From JAJDXO01 sp965207535 (lineage in GTDB: Bacteria; Pseudomonadota; Alphaproteobacteria; Rhodospirillales; UBA2165), in NCBI GenBank assembly GCA_965207535.1, contig CBDBMR010000013.1, forward strand, positions 186,001 through 250,000: a stretch of 64,000 nt of DNA. The letters are read 5' to 3'. Of the stretch, positions 36,005 to 45,207 are shown one piece after another. The first letter of the stretch is position 1. Every line of letters begins with the position of its first letter. Position numbers and translations under genes: made by a program. The notes beneath the pieces are model-generated. The model did no database searches and was not told the DNA's origin. It worked only from the letters and a program-made list of their open reading frames with translations.

Positions 36005-37321
36005 ATGATTCCCGTTCTCATCGGCATTGCCGCCCTCCTGATAATAGGCGGTTTCGGCTTTCCGCTCGGCCTCGCCCTCATGCTCATCGGATATGTCGGC
36101 TTTGGGGTCATGCACCCGAAGGGGCTGGATGCGGCCGGTACCGTGGCCGGCCAGCAGATTCTCGAGTTGGCGCTGAACTTCCAGTTCGCGGTGCTGCCGC
36201 TGTTCCTGTTGATGGGCGTGTTCGTCAACCGGTCGGGCATCTCCGACGACCTCTACGAAACCGCCAACCGGTGGTTCGGCCATATGAAAGGCGGTCTGGC
36301 CATTTCCACGGTGGCCGCCTGCGGCGGCTTTGCGGCGATTTCGGGTTCCTCGGTCGCAACCGCCGCCACAATGGCCCGCGTCGCTGTCCCGTCCATGCGC
36401 AAGTACAAATATAACGATGCCTTCTCGGCCGGCACGGTCGCTGCCGGCGGCACCATGGGCATACTCATCCCGCCCTCGGGCGCGCTCATTATCTACGGGC
36501 TCATCGCCGAGGTGGACATCGCCAAATTATTTGTGGCAGGCATCGTGCCGGGATTGATCACGATCGCCGCTTATATGGTGGTGATCCGCCTGGTCTGCAT
36601 GGTCAAACCGGATTGGGGTCCGCCCGCCGAACGCTTTTCCTGGCGGGAGAGGCTGACCACCGTCTACAAGGTCTGGGGAATCGTCTTCCTGTTTTTCCTG
36701 ATCATGGGCGGCATATTCTTTGGCATCTTCACGCCATCGGAAGCCGGCGGCATTGGAGCGGCCGGCGCCCTGGTCTTCGCTATTGCCCGCGGCCGCATGA
36801 ATTGGCGAGTGTTTTTCGATTCACTGCTGGAGGCGGGGAAAACCACGGCCACCGTGTTCACGGTCGCCTTCGGCGCTCTTATGCTGAACCAATTCGTCAA
36901 TATCGCCGGCGCGCCCGAGGATGTGCTTGGCCTCATCCGCGGGCTCAATATTTCGCCGTGGATGGTCGTTGTCGTGGTTCTGCTCTGTTACGTCGTGCTC
37001 GGCATGTTCATCGACGGCATCGCCATGATCTTCCTGACCGTGCCGATTTTCGTGCCGCTGATCGAAGGATTGGAGCTTCCCATCGATCCGGGTTTGGTGC
37101 TGATCTGGTGGGGCATCGTCCTGGTGATGGTGGTGGAGATCAGCCTGATCACCCCGCCCATCGGTATGAATGTATTCGTTATCTCCTCCATGCTGCCCGA
37201 TGTGAGCCTCAAGCAGGTGTTCCAGGGAATCGTTCCCTTCTTCGTCGCCGACATCGGAAGATTGGCGATCGTGGTCATTTTTCCACCGACGGCCCTTTGG
37301 CTGACGCAATTTATGGGCTAG
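36005..37321 (+). CDS. dctM: TRAP transporter large permease (DctM), second copy
   Basis: 438-residue channel subunit with about 12 membrane helices. It has the DctM signatures CGGFAAISGSSVATAATM, VAAGGTMGILIPPSGALIIYG and FTPSEAGGIGA. It is the partner of the dctQ just upstream. The next gene starts 3 bp after its stop codon, placing transport and hydroxylation in one transcript. Confidence 0.92.
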   Translation: MIPVLIGIAALLIIGGFGFPLGLALMLIGYVGFGVMHPKGLDAAGTVAGQQILELALNFQFAVLPLFLLMGVFVNRSGISDDLYETANRWFGHMKGGLAISTVAACGGFAAISGSSVATAATMARVAVPSMRKYKYNDAFSAGTVAAGGTMGILIPPSGALIIYGLIAEVDIAKLFVAGIVPGLITIAAYMVVIRLVCMVKPDWGPPAERFSWRERLTTVYKVWGIVFLFFLIMGGIFFGIFTPSEAGGIGAAGALVFAIARGRMNWRVFFDSLLEAGKTTATVFTVAFGALMLNQFVNIAGAPEDVLGLIRGLNISPWMVVVVVLLCYVVLGMFIDGIAMIFLTVPIFVPLIEGLELPIDPGLVLIWWGIVLVMVVEISLITPPIGMNVFVISSMLPDVSLKQVFQGIVPFFVADIGRLAIVVIFPPTALWLTQFMG

Positions 37322-37324
37322 CCG

Positions 37325-38935
37325 ATGACCAACACCACCATCCTGATCGCCGGCGCCGGACCTGTGGGGCTGACGGCGGCTTGCGTTATGGCTCATCTCG
37401 GTGTGCCGGTTACGGTCATCGATAAGAGCCCGACGCCGACCCGGCACCCCAAGATGGACATTACCAATGCGCGGAGCATGGAACTGTTCCGCAAGTACGG
37501 ACTCGAGGATGCGTTACGCGCGGTCGCGGTCCCGGATACTCATCCGTTCGATGTGTCCTGGATCACCACCCTGGCCGGGCATGAGCTGCACCGTTTCAAC
37601 TACAAGAGCCCCGCCGAGCTTCGGACTCAATACCGCGAAATCAATGATGGGACACAGCCTCAGGTTCCGCCGATGCGGGTATCGCAAGTCGAAATCGAAC
37701 CTGTCCTCCGGATGGCTGCAGTTGAAAATCCGCTGATCACCGAACGGTTCGGCGTGGCCATCGAGGGTTTGGAGCAGGGGCCTGACGGCGTCGTCGCAAT
37801 GCTCAGGGATCAGGAGACTGGTGAAACGGAGCAGATCGGGTGCGACTATTTGGTCGGCTGCGACGGTGGCAACAGCGTCGTGCGTCAGGCTCTGGATATC
37901 GGCCTCGAGGGCGAGGCCGACCTCGGCGAGCGTTTCATGATCCATTTCCACTCGCGGGATCGGGATCTTCTTCAGCGATTTGGCATTGCCTGGCACTATC
38001 AATCTTCGCGCGGCTCGATGATTGCACAGAACGACGACGATATCTGGACCCTCCATACCATGCCCGGGCCGGATTCCGACGGGTACATGCCGACACCTGA
38101 GGAGAGGCTGGTCCGCTACACAGGGCGGGAATTCAATTTCGACATCAAGGTGGCAAACCCTTGGCGGCCCCATCTTCTGGTGGCTGAGAAATACAGCCAA
38201 GGAAACGTATTCCTGGCGGGCGACGCCGCCCACCAATATATCCCGACGGGGGGATACGGAATGAACACCGGCGTCGGCGATGCCGTTGATATCGGATGGA
38301 AACTGGCGGCGGTGGCGAAGGGTTACGGCGGCCCAGGGCTCCTGGCCTCCTATGATCATGAACGGCGCCCCGTCGGGGTCCGCAACCGGGGTGGTTCGGG
38401 CCGGCACGCCGGTGTCCGTATCGATATTCAATCGGTATATGCCGAAGAATTCCCCTCGGATATCGAGGGCGACGAAGACCGGAGGGCCCGCGCCGCCCAG
38501 CGGATTGCCGCGCTTGGAAATGCGGAAAACGAAAGCTGGGGCATCGAATATGGCTATGCCTACCCCGACTCCCCCGTCATTTGCGGCGAGGCAGACGCCG
38601 AGATATCAACCGATCCCGTCCGGTACATTCCGACGACGGCGCCGGGCGCACGGCTTCCATCCTGTTATCTGCGAGACGGCGCGGCCCTTTTCGACCGCCT
38701 GGGCCCCTGGTTCACCCTGATCAGTTTCGCCGGGGCGCCCGAGACGGCGTGGGACGAGCCGGCCGAGAAGATCGGCGTGCCGCTCGCCGTGCTCACATTG
38801 GACGAGCCCGGCCTCAGTGGGATTTACGGAGCCGATCTGATCCTGGTCCGGCCCGACCATCATGTGGTGTGGCGGGGCCGGAACAACGGTGCCCTTGTGC
38901 CCCGGAAGATATTGAAAACCGCCCTGGGGTGGTAG
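37325..38935 (+). CDS. FAD-dependent aromatic monooxygenase (PheA/TfdB type)
   Basis: 536-residue flavoprotein hydroxylase that inserts one oxygen into an aromatic ring using NAD(P)H. The FAD site is GAGPVGL (residues 10-16), the DG motif is VGCDGGNSVVR, and the second FAD motif is VFLAGDAAHQYIPTGGYGMN. A C-terminal thioredoxin-like extension (about 480-536) matches the phenol-hydroxylase subgroup. It starts 3 bp after dctM. Confidence 0.9.
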   Translation: MTNTTILIAGAGPVGLTAACVMAHLGVPVTVIDKSPTPTRHPKMDITNARSMELFRKYGLEDALRAVAVPDTHPFDVSWITTLAGHELHRFNYKSPAELRTQYREINDGTQPQVPPMRVSQVEIEPVLRMAAVENPLITERFGVAIEGLEQGPDGVVAMLRDQETGETEQIGCDYLVGCDGGNSVVRQALDIGLEGEADLGERFMIHFHSRDRDLLQRFGIAWHYQSSRGSMIAQNDDDIWTLHTMPGPDSDGYMPTPEERLVRYTGREFNFDIKVANPWRPHLLVAEKYSQGNVFLAGDAAHQYIPTGGYGMNTGVGDAVDIGWKLAAVAKGYGGPGLLASYDHERRPVGVRNRGGSGRHAGVRIDIQSVYAEEFPSDIEGDEDRRARAAQRIAALGNAENESWGIEYGYAYPDSPVICGEADAEISTDPVRYIPTTAPGARLPSCYLRDGAALFDRLGPWFTLISFAGAPETAWDEPAEKIGVPLAVLTLDEPGLSGIYGADLILVRPDHHVVWRGRNNGALVPRKILKTALGW

Positions 38936-38958
38936 CGACAGCAAACGAAGGTGACGAA

Positions 38959-39936
38959 ATGAACGAAACGAATGTCAGTGAACTTGCAGCCAAGGCGAAC
39001 GAAGCCCTGACCGATCCGGAACGCAACCGGATTGTGGGCGACGAGCCGAACCCGCGGTTCGAACTCTATCACATGGCATTTTCCCTCTGTTCCCACAAGG
39101 TGCGGACCACCTTGGCCGAGAAGGGCGCGAGCTATACCGGGCACGATATGATTTTTCCGGTTGAGAACTACGATCCCGACTATGTCCGCCTGAGACTAAA
39201 AGGCGGAGAACAGCTCGACCAGGTGAGCGGGTACACCGGCCGGTCCTCGACGACTACCGAGGGTTTCGATCCCTGCGTGGTGCCGACGTTGGTGGACCAC
39301 CAGTCCAATCGGGTCATCATCGATTCAAAGGCGATCTGCGAATACATCAATGAAACGGCCCCTGGAGACAATTTGGTGCCCGACGACATCGCCGGCGAGG
39401 TGCTGCGTCAGGTTGAGATCGTCGACGGTACGCCTCATGTCGCCGTTCTCTATGGCAAACATCCGGGCAACGATACGCGCCCGGCGCCTGTTGCCGAACG
39501 AATGGAGGGCGTACATGCAAGGAAGTGCGAACACCTGGGGCAGCTTCTGGAAAAGGTGAAAGGGGACGAGGCCCTGGAGCGGGCCTACCGCAACAAGATC
39601 GCCAAGGAAACGGCCGCGGCCAATTTCATTGCGACGCCCGAGGACATGCAGAATGCGGTCGATGAAATTGCTGGGATCATCGGGCGACTCGACGCCGACC
39701 TCGAGAAGGCCGCAGGCAATTGGATTTGCGGCGAACGATACACCCTGGCTGACATTTGCTGGGGGGTGAGCCTGTTCCGACTTAAATGGCTAGGGCTCGG
39801 TTGGCTGTGGGAGGACGACGGTCCCGCGGCTTCGCCACGGGTCGAGGCTTATGCCCGGCGACTGATGGAGCGACCTGGATTTCGAGAGGCAGTCATCGAG
39901 CATCCCGGCGTGCCGCCCTCTCCCCATCTCGTGTGA
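38959..39936 (+). CDS. Glutathione S-transferase family protein (beta-etherase/dehalogenase-like)
   Basis: 325-residue GST, longer than usual because of an N-terminal extension of about 30 residues. The active-site segment is AFSLCSHKVRTTLAEKG, with C44 near the position of the catalytic Ser/Cys. Late motifs YTLADICWGVSLFR and GLGWLW mark the helical domain. It resembles the group with lignin beta-etherases and PcpC-type reductive dehalogenases. The start at 38959 follows a GAAGGTG-type ribosome site. Confidence 0.87.
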   Translation: MNETNVSELAAKANEALTDPERNRIVGDEPNPRFELYHMAFSLCSHKVRTTLAEKGASYTGHDMIFPVENYDPDYVRLRLKGGEQLDQVSGYTGRSSTTTEGFDPCVVPTLVDHQSNRVIIDSKAICEYINETAPGDNLVPDDIAGEVLRQVEIVDGTPHVAVLYGKHPGNDTRPAPVAERMEGVHARKCEHLGQLLEKVKGDEALERAYRNKIAKETAAANFIATPEDMQNAVDEIAGIIGRLDADLEKAAGNWICGERYTLADICWGVSLFRLKWLGLGWLWEDDGPAASPRVEAYARRLMERPGFREAVIEHPGVPPSPHLV

Positions 39937-39988
39937 GCGGCTGAACCCGCGGGCCATACACCACCGAATTTCGAGGAACTGAACAGTT

Positions 39989-40777
39989 ATGACGAATGCA
40001 CCATTTCTCCTAGACCAACAAGACGCCGTGGTCGTTATTTCGATCAATGATGCGCCCTGGAACAAGATGTCGGTTGCCTTCATGGACGAGCTCGAGGTCT
40101 TGGTCGGACGGCTTGCAGAGGATGACTCGGTTCGAGCCGTCGTGATTACCGGCGAAGGCGACAAGAACTTCTCCGTTGGAATGGATTTGAAAGAATTTCC
40201 CAAGGCACTGAAGGAACGCGGTGGCCGGGACGGATTTTACGATCAGCGCAAGCGGGTTCTCGGCGCGATCGAAAATATGGGCAAACCCTGGATCGCGACC
40301 CTGTTCGGCTACTGCCTCGGCGGGGGTCTTGAAATTCCACTGGCCTGTCATATTCGGCTTGCCGCGGAAGAAGGAGCCCAAATTGGCTTGCCGGAAATGG
40401 ATCTTGGCGCTGTGCCGGCCTGGGGCGGCAGCGCCCGTTTGCCGCGCGTTGTCGGCCGTACCCACGCGATCGATATGATTCTCCGGGGAAAAAAGATTTC
40501 TGGTCCCGAGGCTTATCGGATCGGCCTCGCCAACGAGGTATGGCCCTTGAGTGAGTTAAAGGCACAGGCCATAAAATTGGCCCACGAACTGGCCGCCCAG
40601 CCGCGGCTGCCGGTTAAGGCAATGCTCGGTTGTCTCGTTGGCTGCGAGTCCAAGACATTGGAGGAATCGCTGGCCGAAGAACGCGCGGCCGCACTGATGT
40701 GCGCCGACTCGCCAGACCAACTGGAAGGCCGCCGAGCCTTCCTGGAAAAACGGCAACCGGTGTTCAATCAGGCTTAG
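39989..40777 (+). CDS. Enoyl-CoA hydratase/isomerase family protein
   Basis: 262-residue crotonase-fold protein. The oxyanion segments are NFSVGMDLKEF (about 60) and TLFGYCLGGGLEIPLAC (about 105). A likely catalytic Glu lies in IGLPEMDLG, followed by AWGGSARLPRVVG. Such enzymes act on acyl-CoA esters or ring-cleavage CoA intermediates. It is the only CoA-type enzyme besides BKACE in the cluster. Confidence 0.9.
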   Translation: MTNAPFLLDQQDAVVVISINDAPWNKMSVAFMDELEVLVGRLAEDDSVRAVVITGEGDKNFSVGMDLKEFPKALKERGGRDGFYDQRKRVLGAIENMGKPWIATLFGYCLGGGLEIPLACHIRLAAEEGAQIGLPEMDLGAVPAWGGSARLPRVVGRTHAIDMILRGKKISGPEAYRIGLANEVWPLSELKAQAIKLAHELAAQPRLPVKAMLGCLVGCESKTLEESLAEERAAALMCADSPDQLEGRRAFLEKRQPVFNQA

Positions 40778-40793
40778 GCGGGATCACCAAAAA

Positions 40794-42269
40794 GTGACAA
40801 TAAACGCCCCTTCATGTGACGTTGCGATAATCGGTCTCGGCCCCGTCGGAGCGGCTCTAGCCAATGTGCTCGGTCAGTTTGGAATCGACACAATGGTCTT
40901 CGAGAAGGAGGCCGCAGCCTATCACCTGCCTCGCGCGGTCGCCTTCGATAGCGAGATCATGCGGATTTTTCAGTCCCTCGGCCTGGCGGATCGGATCGAA
41001 CCGATTACCGGGCAAGGGGACGGGATGCGCTTCGTCGCGCCCGACGGAGAACTGCTCCTCGATTGGTCGCGGCCGCCCGGCATCTCGCCCATGGGCTGGC
41101 GGCCGGGATATCTGTTTCATCAACCGGATCTCGAAGCCATCCTGCGAGACGGCATGGCGCGTTTCCCGAGTGTGAACACCTGGCCGGAATGCGAGGTTAC
41201 CCAACTCGGGCCGGATGACAGTGGCATAACGATTAAGTACCGGCACCGGCCCAGCGGCGATGAACATACGGCTCGGGCACGTTATGTCGTCGGCTGTGAT
41301 GGGGCACGGTCCTTCACCCGGAACATTATCGGCTCGGAATTCGACGACCTCGGATTTCACGAGCCCTGGCTGGTGGTTGACCTGATTCTAAAAAAACCTC
41401 GACCCGATCTTGGAAACCATGCCATCCAATTTTGCGAGCCCGACCGCTCCGCAACCTATGTACCGACCGTCGGCAATCGCCGGCGGTGGGAGTTCCGATT
41501 GAACGACGGCGACGATCCGGAAAAAATAATTGAGCCAGGTGTGGTGTGGGGCTTGCTGGAACGTTGGCTGACCCCGGAGGAGGCGCATCTGGACCGGTCG
41601 GCCGTCTACACTTTCCACTCCGCCGTAGCCAAGACTTGGCGGCGCGGCCGGATCATGATCGCGGGGGATGCCGCTCACCAGACCCCACCCTTCATGGGCC
41701 AGGGGATGTGCGCCGGAATTCGTGATGCAGCGAATGTCGGTTGGAAACTGGATCGTATCCTCAAGGGTCATGCCGGAAACGAATTGCTGGATACGTACCA
41801 GAGCGAGCGCGATCCTCATGTCCGCGAGTTCATTGAACTTACGGTCAAGCTCGGTCATATCATCAACACCACGGCGACTGCCTTGGTCTCGGGATCGGCC
41901 ACACCACCCGGGGACGGACCGCAGAAGCTGAATCAATTGATCCCCCGGCTTGGGCCGGGGCTCCGGGCCGGCCTAACGGACCTCACGGGGAGCCTGGTTC
42001 CGCAGCCTCGCCTCTCGACCGGCGAGCGTCTTGATGACACGGTCGGCTGGTCACCCGCACTGCTGATGCGGACGGAATTTGCCTCGAAAATTAGCGAAAC
42101 CCTAAGTGCAGACTTGGCGGCCAAGGGCGTCGAACCGGTTGACGATCCGGCGGTCGAACGCTGGCTCGACGAGATCGGATTTCAAGCCGTTCTCATGCGG
42201 CCCGACCGCTACATATTGGGTGCGGCGAACTCGCTCGATGAGGTATGCGAACTGGTCGCGGCGGCATAA
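40794..42269 (+). CDS. FAD-dependent aromatic hydroxylase (MhpA-like)
   Basis: 491-residue flavoprotein with a GTG start. FAD site IIGLGPVGAALANVL near residues 12-26, DG motif VGCDGARSFTR, and MIAGDAAHQTPPFMGQGMCAGIRDAANVGWKL for the second FAD motif. This last motif is typical of 3-(3-hydroxyphenyl)propionate hydroxylase MhpA and its relatives. It would make a catechol-type diol for the extradiol dioxygenase in the opposite arm. It is clearly distinct from the hydroxylase at 37325. Confidence 0.9.
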   Translation: MTINAPSCDVAIIGLGPVGAALANVLGQFGIDTMVFEKEAAAYHLPRAVAFDSEIMRIFQSLGLADRIEPITGQGDGMRFVAPDGELLLDWSRPPGISPMGWRPGYLFHQPDLEAILRDGMARFPSVNTWPECEVTQLGPDDSGITIKYRHRPSGDEHTARARYVVGCDGARSFTRNIIGSEFDDLGFHEPWLVVDLILKKPRPDLGNHAIQFCEPDRSATYVPTVGNRRRWEFRLNDGDDPEKIIEPGVVWGLLERWLTPEEAHLDRSAVYTFHSAVAKTWRRGRIMIAGDAAHQTPPFMGQGMCAGIRDAANVGWKLDRILKGHAGNELLDTYQSERDPHVREFIELTVKLGHIINTTATALVSGSATPPGDGPQKLNQLIPRLGPGLRAGLTDLTGSLVPQPRLSTGERLDDTVGWSPALLMRTEFASKISETLSADLAAKGVEPVDDPAVERWLDEIGFQAVLMRPDRYILGAANSLDEVCELVAAA

Positions 42270-42290
42270 CCTGACCGATGGGAGAAGCGA

Positions 42291-43196
42291 ATGGTCAAAC
42301 TTGCGGATGAAGACATTAAAACCCGTGAAGTGCTCGACTGGAATGGGCTCCATGTTTGCCACGCTCACCTTTCGTCCTGCTCGCAGAAGCTGCGTATTTT
42401 TCTTGCCCTCAAAGGGCTCGATTGGGAATCGCACGAGATCAATGTGAGCCAAAACGAAAACCTGTCGGAGTGGTACCTGGGTATCAATCCGCGTGGACTG
42501 ATTCCGGTTCTGATCCATGACGGCGAGGTTCACATCGAGAGTAACGATATTATCCAATATCTCGACCAATCCTTCCCGGACCCGAAGCTCATTCCAGCGG
42601 GCTTTGAAGACGAGGTGGCAGCACTGCTCGAGCATGAGGATGACCTCCATCTCGACCTGCGGGCACTTAGTTTTCGGTTCGTTTTCAACCCAAGGGGCGA
42701 GGTCAAATCAGCTGAGGAATTGGCGCGCTACGCCACCGCTGGGTCGGGCACTGTGGGCAAGAAAATGGATAACCGTAAGGATGTCGAAATCGACTTTTGG
42801 AAAACGTTGAACGCGAAAGGGATAACCGACGATGTTGCGCGCTCAGCGGTAGCCAAATTCCGTACGGCGTTCAATGAGCTCCAGGAACGACTTGGACAGG
42901 ATACCTACCTCTTGGGCGGCAACATCAGCGTACTGGACATTGCGTGGTTCATCTACGCGAACAGGCTTGTCATGGCCGGCTATCCGCTCGCGCGGCTGCA
43001 TCCGAAACTGGGGAACTGGTTCGACGGTCTCGCCCAGCGGCCCGAATTCGCCAAAGAGATCGCGTTGCCCCCGCCGGTGGCCGCTCATTTCGAGGCCGGC
43101 CACAAGCGCGACGTCGAGCAGGGGAAAACACTAGGTCCTGTTGACATTTATCGCATCCAAATGAGCGCCCCGACGAGGCACAGCATGGCCATGTAG
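42291..43196 (+). CDS. Glutathione S-transferase family protein, C-terminus altered by an IS
   Basis: 301 residues as read. The thioredoxin domain has HLSSCSQKLRIFLALKGL (Ser/Cys active-site helix), the cis-Pro loop GLIPVLI and ESNDIIQYLD; the helical domain has ISVLDIAWFIYANRL. The insertion sequence enters after codon 281, so the last 20 residues (GPVDIYRIQ onward) are read from IS DNA. Joining the flanks restores ELVAGL and a stop, giving a native protein of 287 residues. The domains are complete, so the enzyme may still work. Confidence 0.85.
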   Translation: MVKLADEDIKTREVLDWNGLHVCHAHLSSCSQKLRIFLALKGLDWESHEINVSQNENLSEWYLGINPRGLIPVLIHDGEVHIESNDIIQYLDQSFPDPKLIPAGFEDEVAALLEHEDDLHLDLRALSFRFVFNPRGEVKSAEELARYATAGSGTVGKKMDNRKDVEIDFWKTLNAKGITDDVARSAVAKFRTAFNELQERLGQDTYLLGGNISVLDIAWFIYANRLVMAGYPLARLHPKLGNWFDGLAQRPEFAKEIALPPPVAAHFEAGHKRDVEQGKTLGPVDIYRIQMSAPTRHSMAM

Positions 43197-43899
43197 GCGG
43201 TGACGGTCTTTTCGTAGCGTGTGGCGATGCGGCGGAAGTGCTTGATCTTGTTGATGAAACATTCGACGACGTGCCTTTCCTTGTAGAGTTCGGGGTCGTA
43301 CGGCACGGCTTGTGCCCGCGACGGGTTGGAGGGGATCACCGCCACCATCCCGGCGCTGTCGAGGCGGGCGCGGAAGCGGTTCGCGTCGTAGGCGGTGTCG
43401 GCGATCAGGGTCTCGCCCGGCAGCCCGGCGATCAGCCCCTCGGCCTGGGTGACGTCGCCCACCTGGCCGCCGGTGAGGATGAACCGCAAGGGATTGCCCA
43501 GGCCATCGACGGCGATGTGGATTTTGCTCGTCAGGCCGCCGCGCGAGCGGCCGATGGCCTGAGCCTGAGCCCCCCTTTTGCGCCGGCGGCATGTTGATGC
43601 GCCCGCACGATGGTCGAATCCACGATCAGGTATTCGAAGTCGGGATCCTCCGCCAAGGCATTGAAAAGACTCTCCCAAACCCCCGCCTTGGCCCACCGCG
43701 AAAAGCGCACGTAGACGCTGTTCCAGTTGCCGAAGGCGTCCGGCAGATCGCGCCACGGCGAACCCGCCCGGGCGATCCACAGCACGGCGTCCACAAACAG
43801 GCGGTTGTCCCGACCCGTGGAGCCGCGATCCGCCTCTTTGCCCGGAACCAAACCCTTGATCCGGTCCCATTGCATATCCGTCAGTTCCCGTCGAAGCAT
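43148..43899 (-). CDS. IS5-family DDE transposase made by -1 frameshift
   Basis: Two overlapping frames. The first (43531-43899) starts MLRRELTDMQWDRIKG and holds the first catalytic Asp (D94, LIVDSTIVRAH). The second (from about 43580 to 43148) holds the second Asp (LIADTAYDAN) and the catalytic Glu (RHVVECFINKIKHF). The switch is at the slippery run AAAAGGGGGG (43579-43570 on the minus strand): re-reading one G turns KGGLRL into KGGAQAQAIG. This is the usual expression mode of the IS427 group. Confidence 0.88.
43570..43579 (-). promoter_or_regulatory. Slippery site AAAAGGGGGG for -1 frameshifting
   Basis: A run of four A and six G at the junction of the two transposase frames. A -1 slip here joins them in the order expected for a complete DDE protein. 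Confidence 0.7.
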
Positions 43900-44037
43900 G
43901 ACACGCTCCCGCCAGTTGAAACGGTCTTGCTTGAATCACGCCAACCATGAATAGTCCGTTAATTGTCAACAGGACCTAGAGCTTGTTGCGGGTCTCTGAT
44001 CCTGCTGCAAATCAAAAAGCCCAGGAGCAATTCCACC

Positions 44038-45054
44038 ATGTCAGACCACGATCCAATCCAAACGTCCCCCGCCGAACGGCCTGAAATGGGCCCGCCGGCC
44101 ACTCATTGCGGTGACCCGTCACCCAACCCCACCATCACCAGCGAAATCCGGTACGACGGCACGACACCGCCTCCGTGTTCGACCAATGTCCACGGTGAAA
44201 TCGAGAAATTGCCAAGCGGTGCCGAGGCGACTCATTGGTTCGTCGAAGCCGATGGCGTGACCTGGCATTTTGTGACGGCGGGGGACCCAGCGCATCCGCC
44301 GGTCATATTTCTCCACGGTCTTCCGGAATCTTGGTACAGCTGGCATCACCAGATCTCGGCACTATCCGATGATTACTATGCCATCGCTCTCGATCAAATG
44401 GGGTACGGTCAGTCCGATAAGCGACTGACCCTCGACTACACCAACGCGGCGATGGCCGCCAAATTGACCGCGTTACTCGACAAAATTGGCGTCGAGAGAT
44501 TCCATCTGGTCGGCCACGACCGAGGCAGCGTGACCGCCGACCACCTGACCGCTGTCGACGGCATGCAGGAGCGCATCCTGCACTATGTGCGCATGCAACA
44601 GTCCGCCAACGAGCCGCACGGCGAGCCACGGCCACCGCACGCCGTGTTCGCCACTGAAGCCGGCATTGCCATGTTCAAATCGGAGATGGCAGCCGTTTGG
44701 CCGTTTAAGGTCGCGTCCGGTTTCGTCGCCGCCGACATCGCCGATGAAGAAGTGAAGCGGATCACATACGAGTTTCACTACGAGGGCGTAGCCGAGGCGG
44801 TCAGCAAATATTTCCAGACGACCAACTTCGACATCGAGTTGGCGGAGCGCCACGACAGGTTGTTCAAAACAATGTCGATGCCGGTGTTGTTCCTCCAGGG
44901 TAAGCACGACAAGGGCCAGCATCCGGAAGAATATGCTAACACCGCCGAATTCGTCGCCAATGGGAAGGTCCAATTTATCGACGCTGGCCATTTCCTTCAT
45001 ATGGAGGAACCCGACGAGGTCACCAGCGCCATCCGCGAGTTCCTCTCGGAATGA
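44038..45054 (+). CDS. Alpha/beta hydrolase with Asp nucleophile (epoxide hydrolase/dehalogenase-like)
   Basis: 338-residue hydrolase. The nucleophile elbow is VGHDRGSV with D161, the Asp type used by epoxide hydrolases and haloalkane or fluoroacetate dehalogenases. The oxyanion motif is HGLPESWYSW and the catalytic His is H318 (DAGHFLH). About 60 N-terminal residues are an extra Pro-rich segment with no signal peptide. Start at 44038 behind CAGGAGC. It lies 61 bp beyond the IS, which now separates it from the GST and probably from the operon promoter. Confidence 0.85.
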   Translation: MSDHDPIQTSPAERPEMGPPATHCGDPSPNPTITSEIRYDGTTPPPCSTNVHGEIEKLPSGAEATHWFVEADGVTWHFVTAGDPAHPPVIFLHGLPESWYSWHHQISALSDDYYAIALDQMGYGQSDKRLTLDYTNAAMAAKLTALLDKIGVERFHLVGHDRGSVTADHLTAVDGMQERILHYVRMQQSANEPHGEPRPPHAVFATEAGIAMFKSEMAAVWPFKVASGFVAADIADEEVKRITYEFHYEGVAEAVSKYFQTTNFDIELAERHDRLFKTMSMPVLFLQGKHDKGQHPEEYANTAEFVANGKVQFIDAGHFLHMEEPDEVTSAIREFLSE

Positions 45055-45207
45055 GAGGCAGTCTACATCCGCTTGTAGGGCGTGCTGATGATGCCAATGA
45101 CGCGGCAATCGATGGACTCACCGGGCTACGGCGCGTCGGCGTCCGGCTCGCAGATCGTGTAGGCGGGCGTATCGGACATACCGGCTGGCGCGCTCCGTGA
45201 CCCGACG

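Larger units (their letters stand above)
43134..43976 (-). mobile_element. IS5-family (IS427-group-like) insertion sequence, 843 bp
   Basis: Bounded by terminal inverted repeats beginning GGTCCTGTTGACA (43134 onward) and its complement ending at 43976. It is flanked by a TA target duplication (43132-43133, 43977-43978). It carries a two-frame DDE transposase read leftward. Inserted at the 3' end of a GST gene, it separates that gene from the downstream alpha/beta hydrolase. The ends and frames look intact, suggesting a recent, possibly active element. Confidence 0.9.

Noticed and set aside
45063..45078. CTACA-N6-TGTAG as a third IclR site
   Set aside because: Spacing and flanks differ from the two 19-bp palindromes, and it lies between convergent genes rather than in a promoter.
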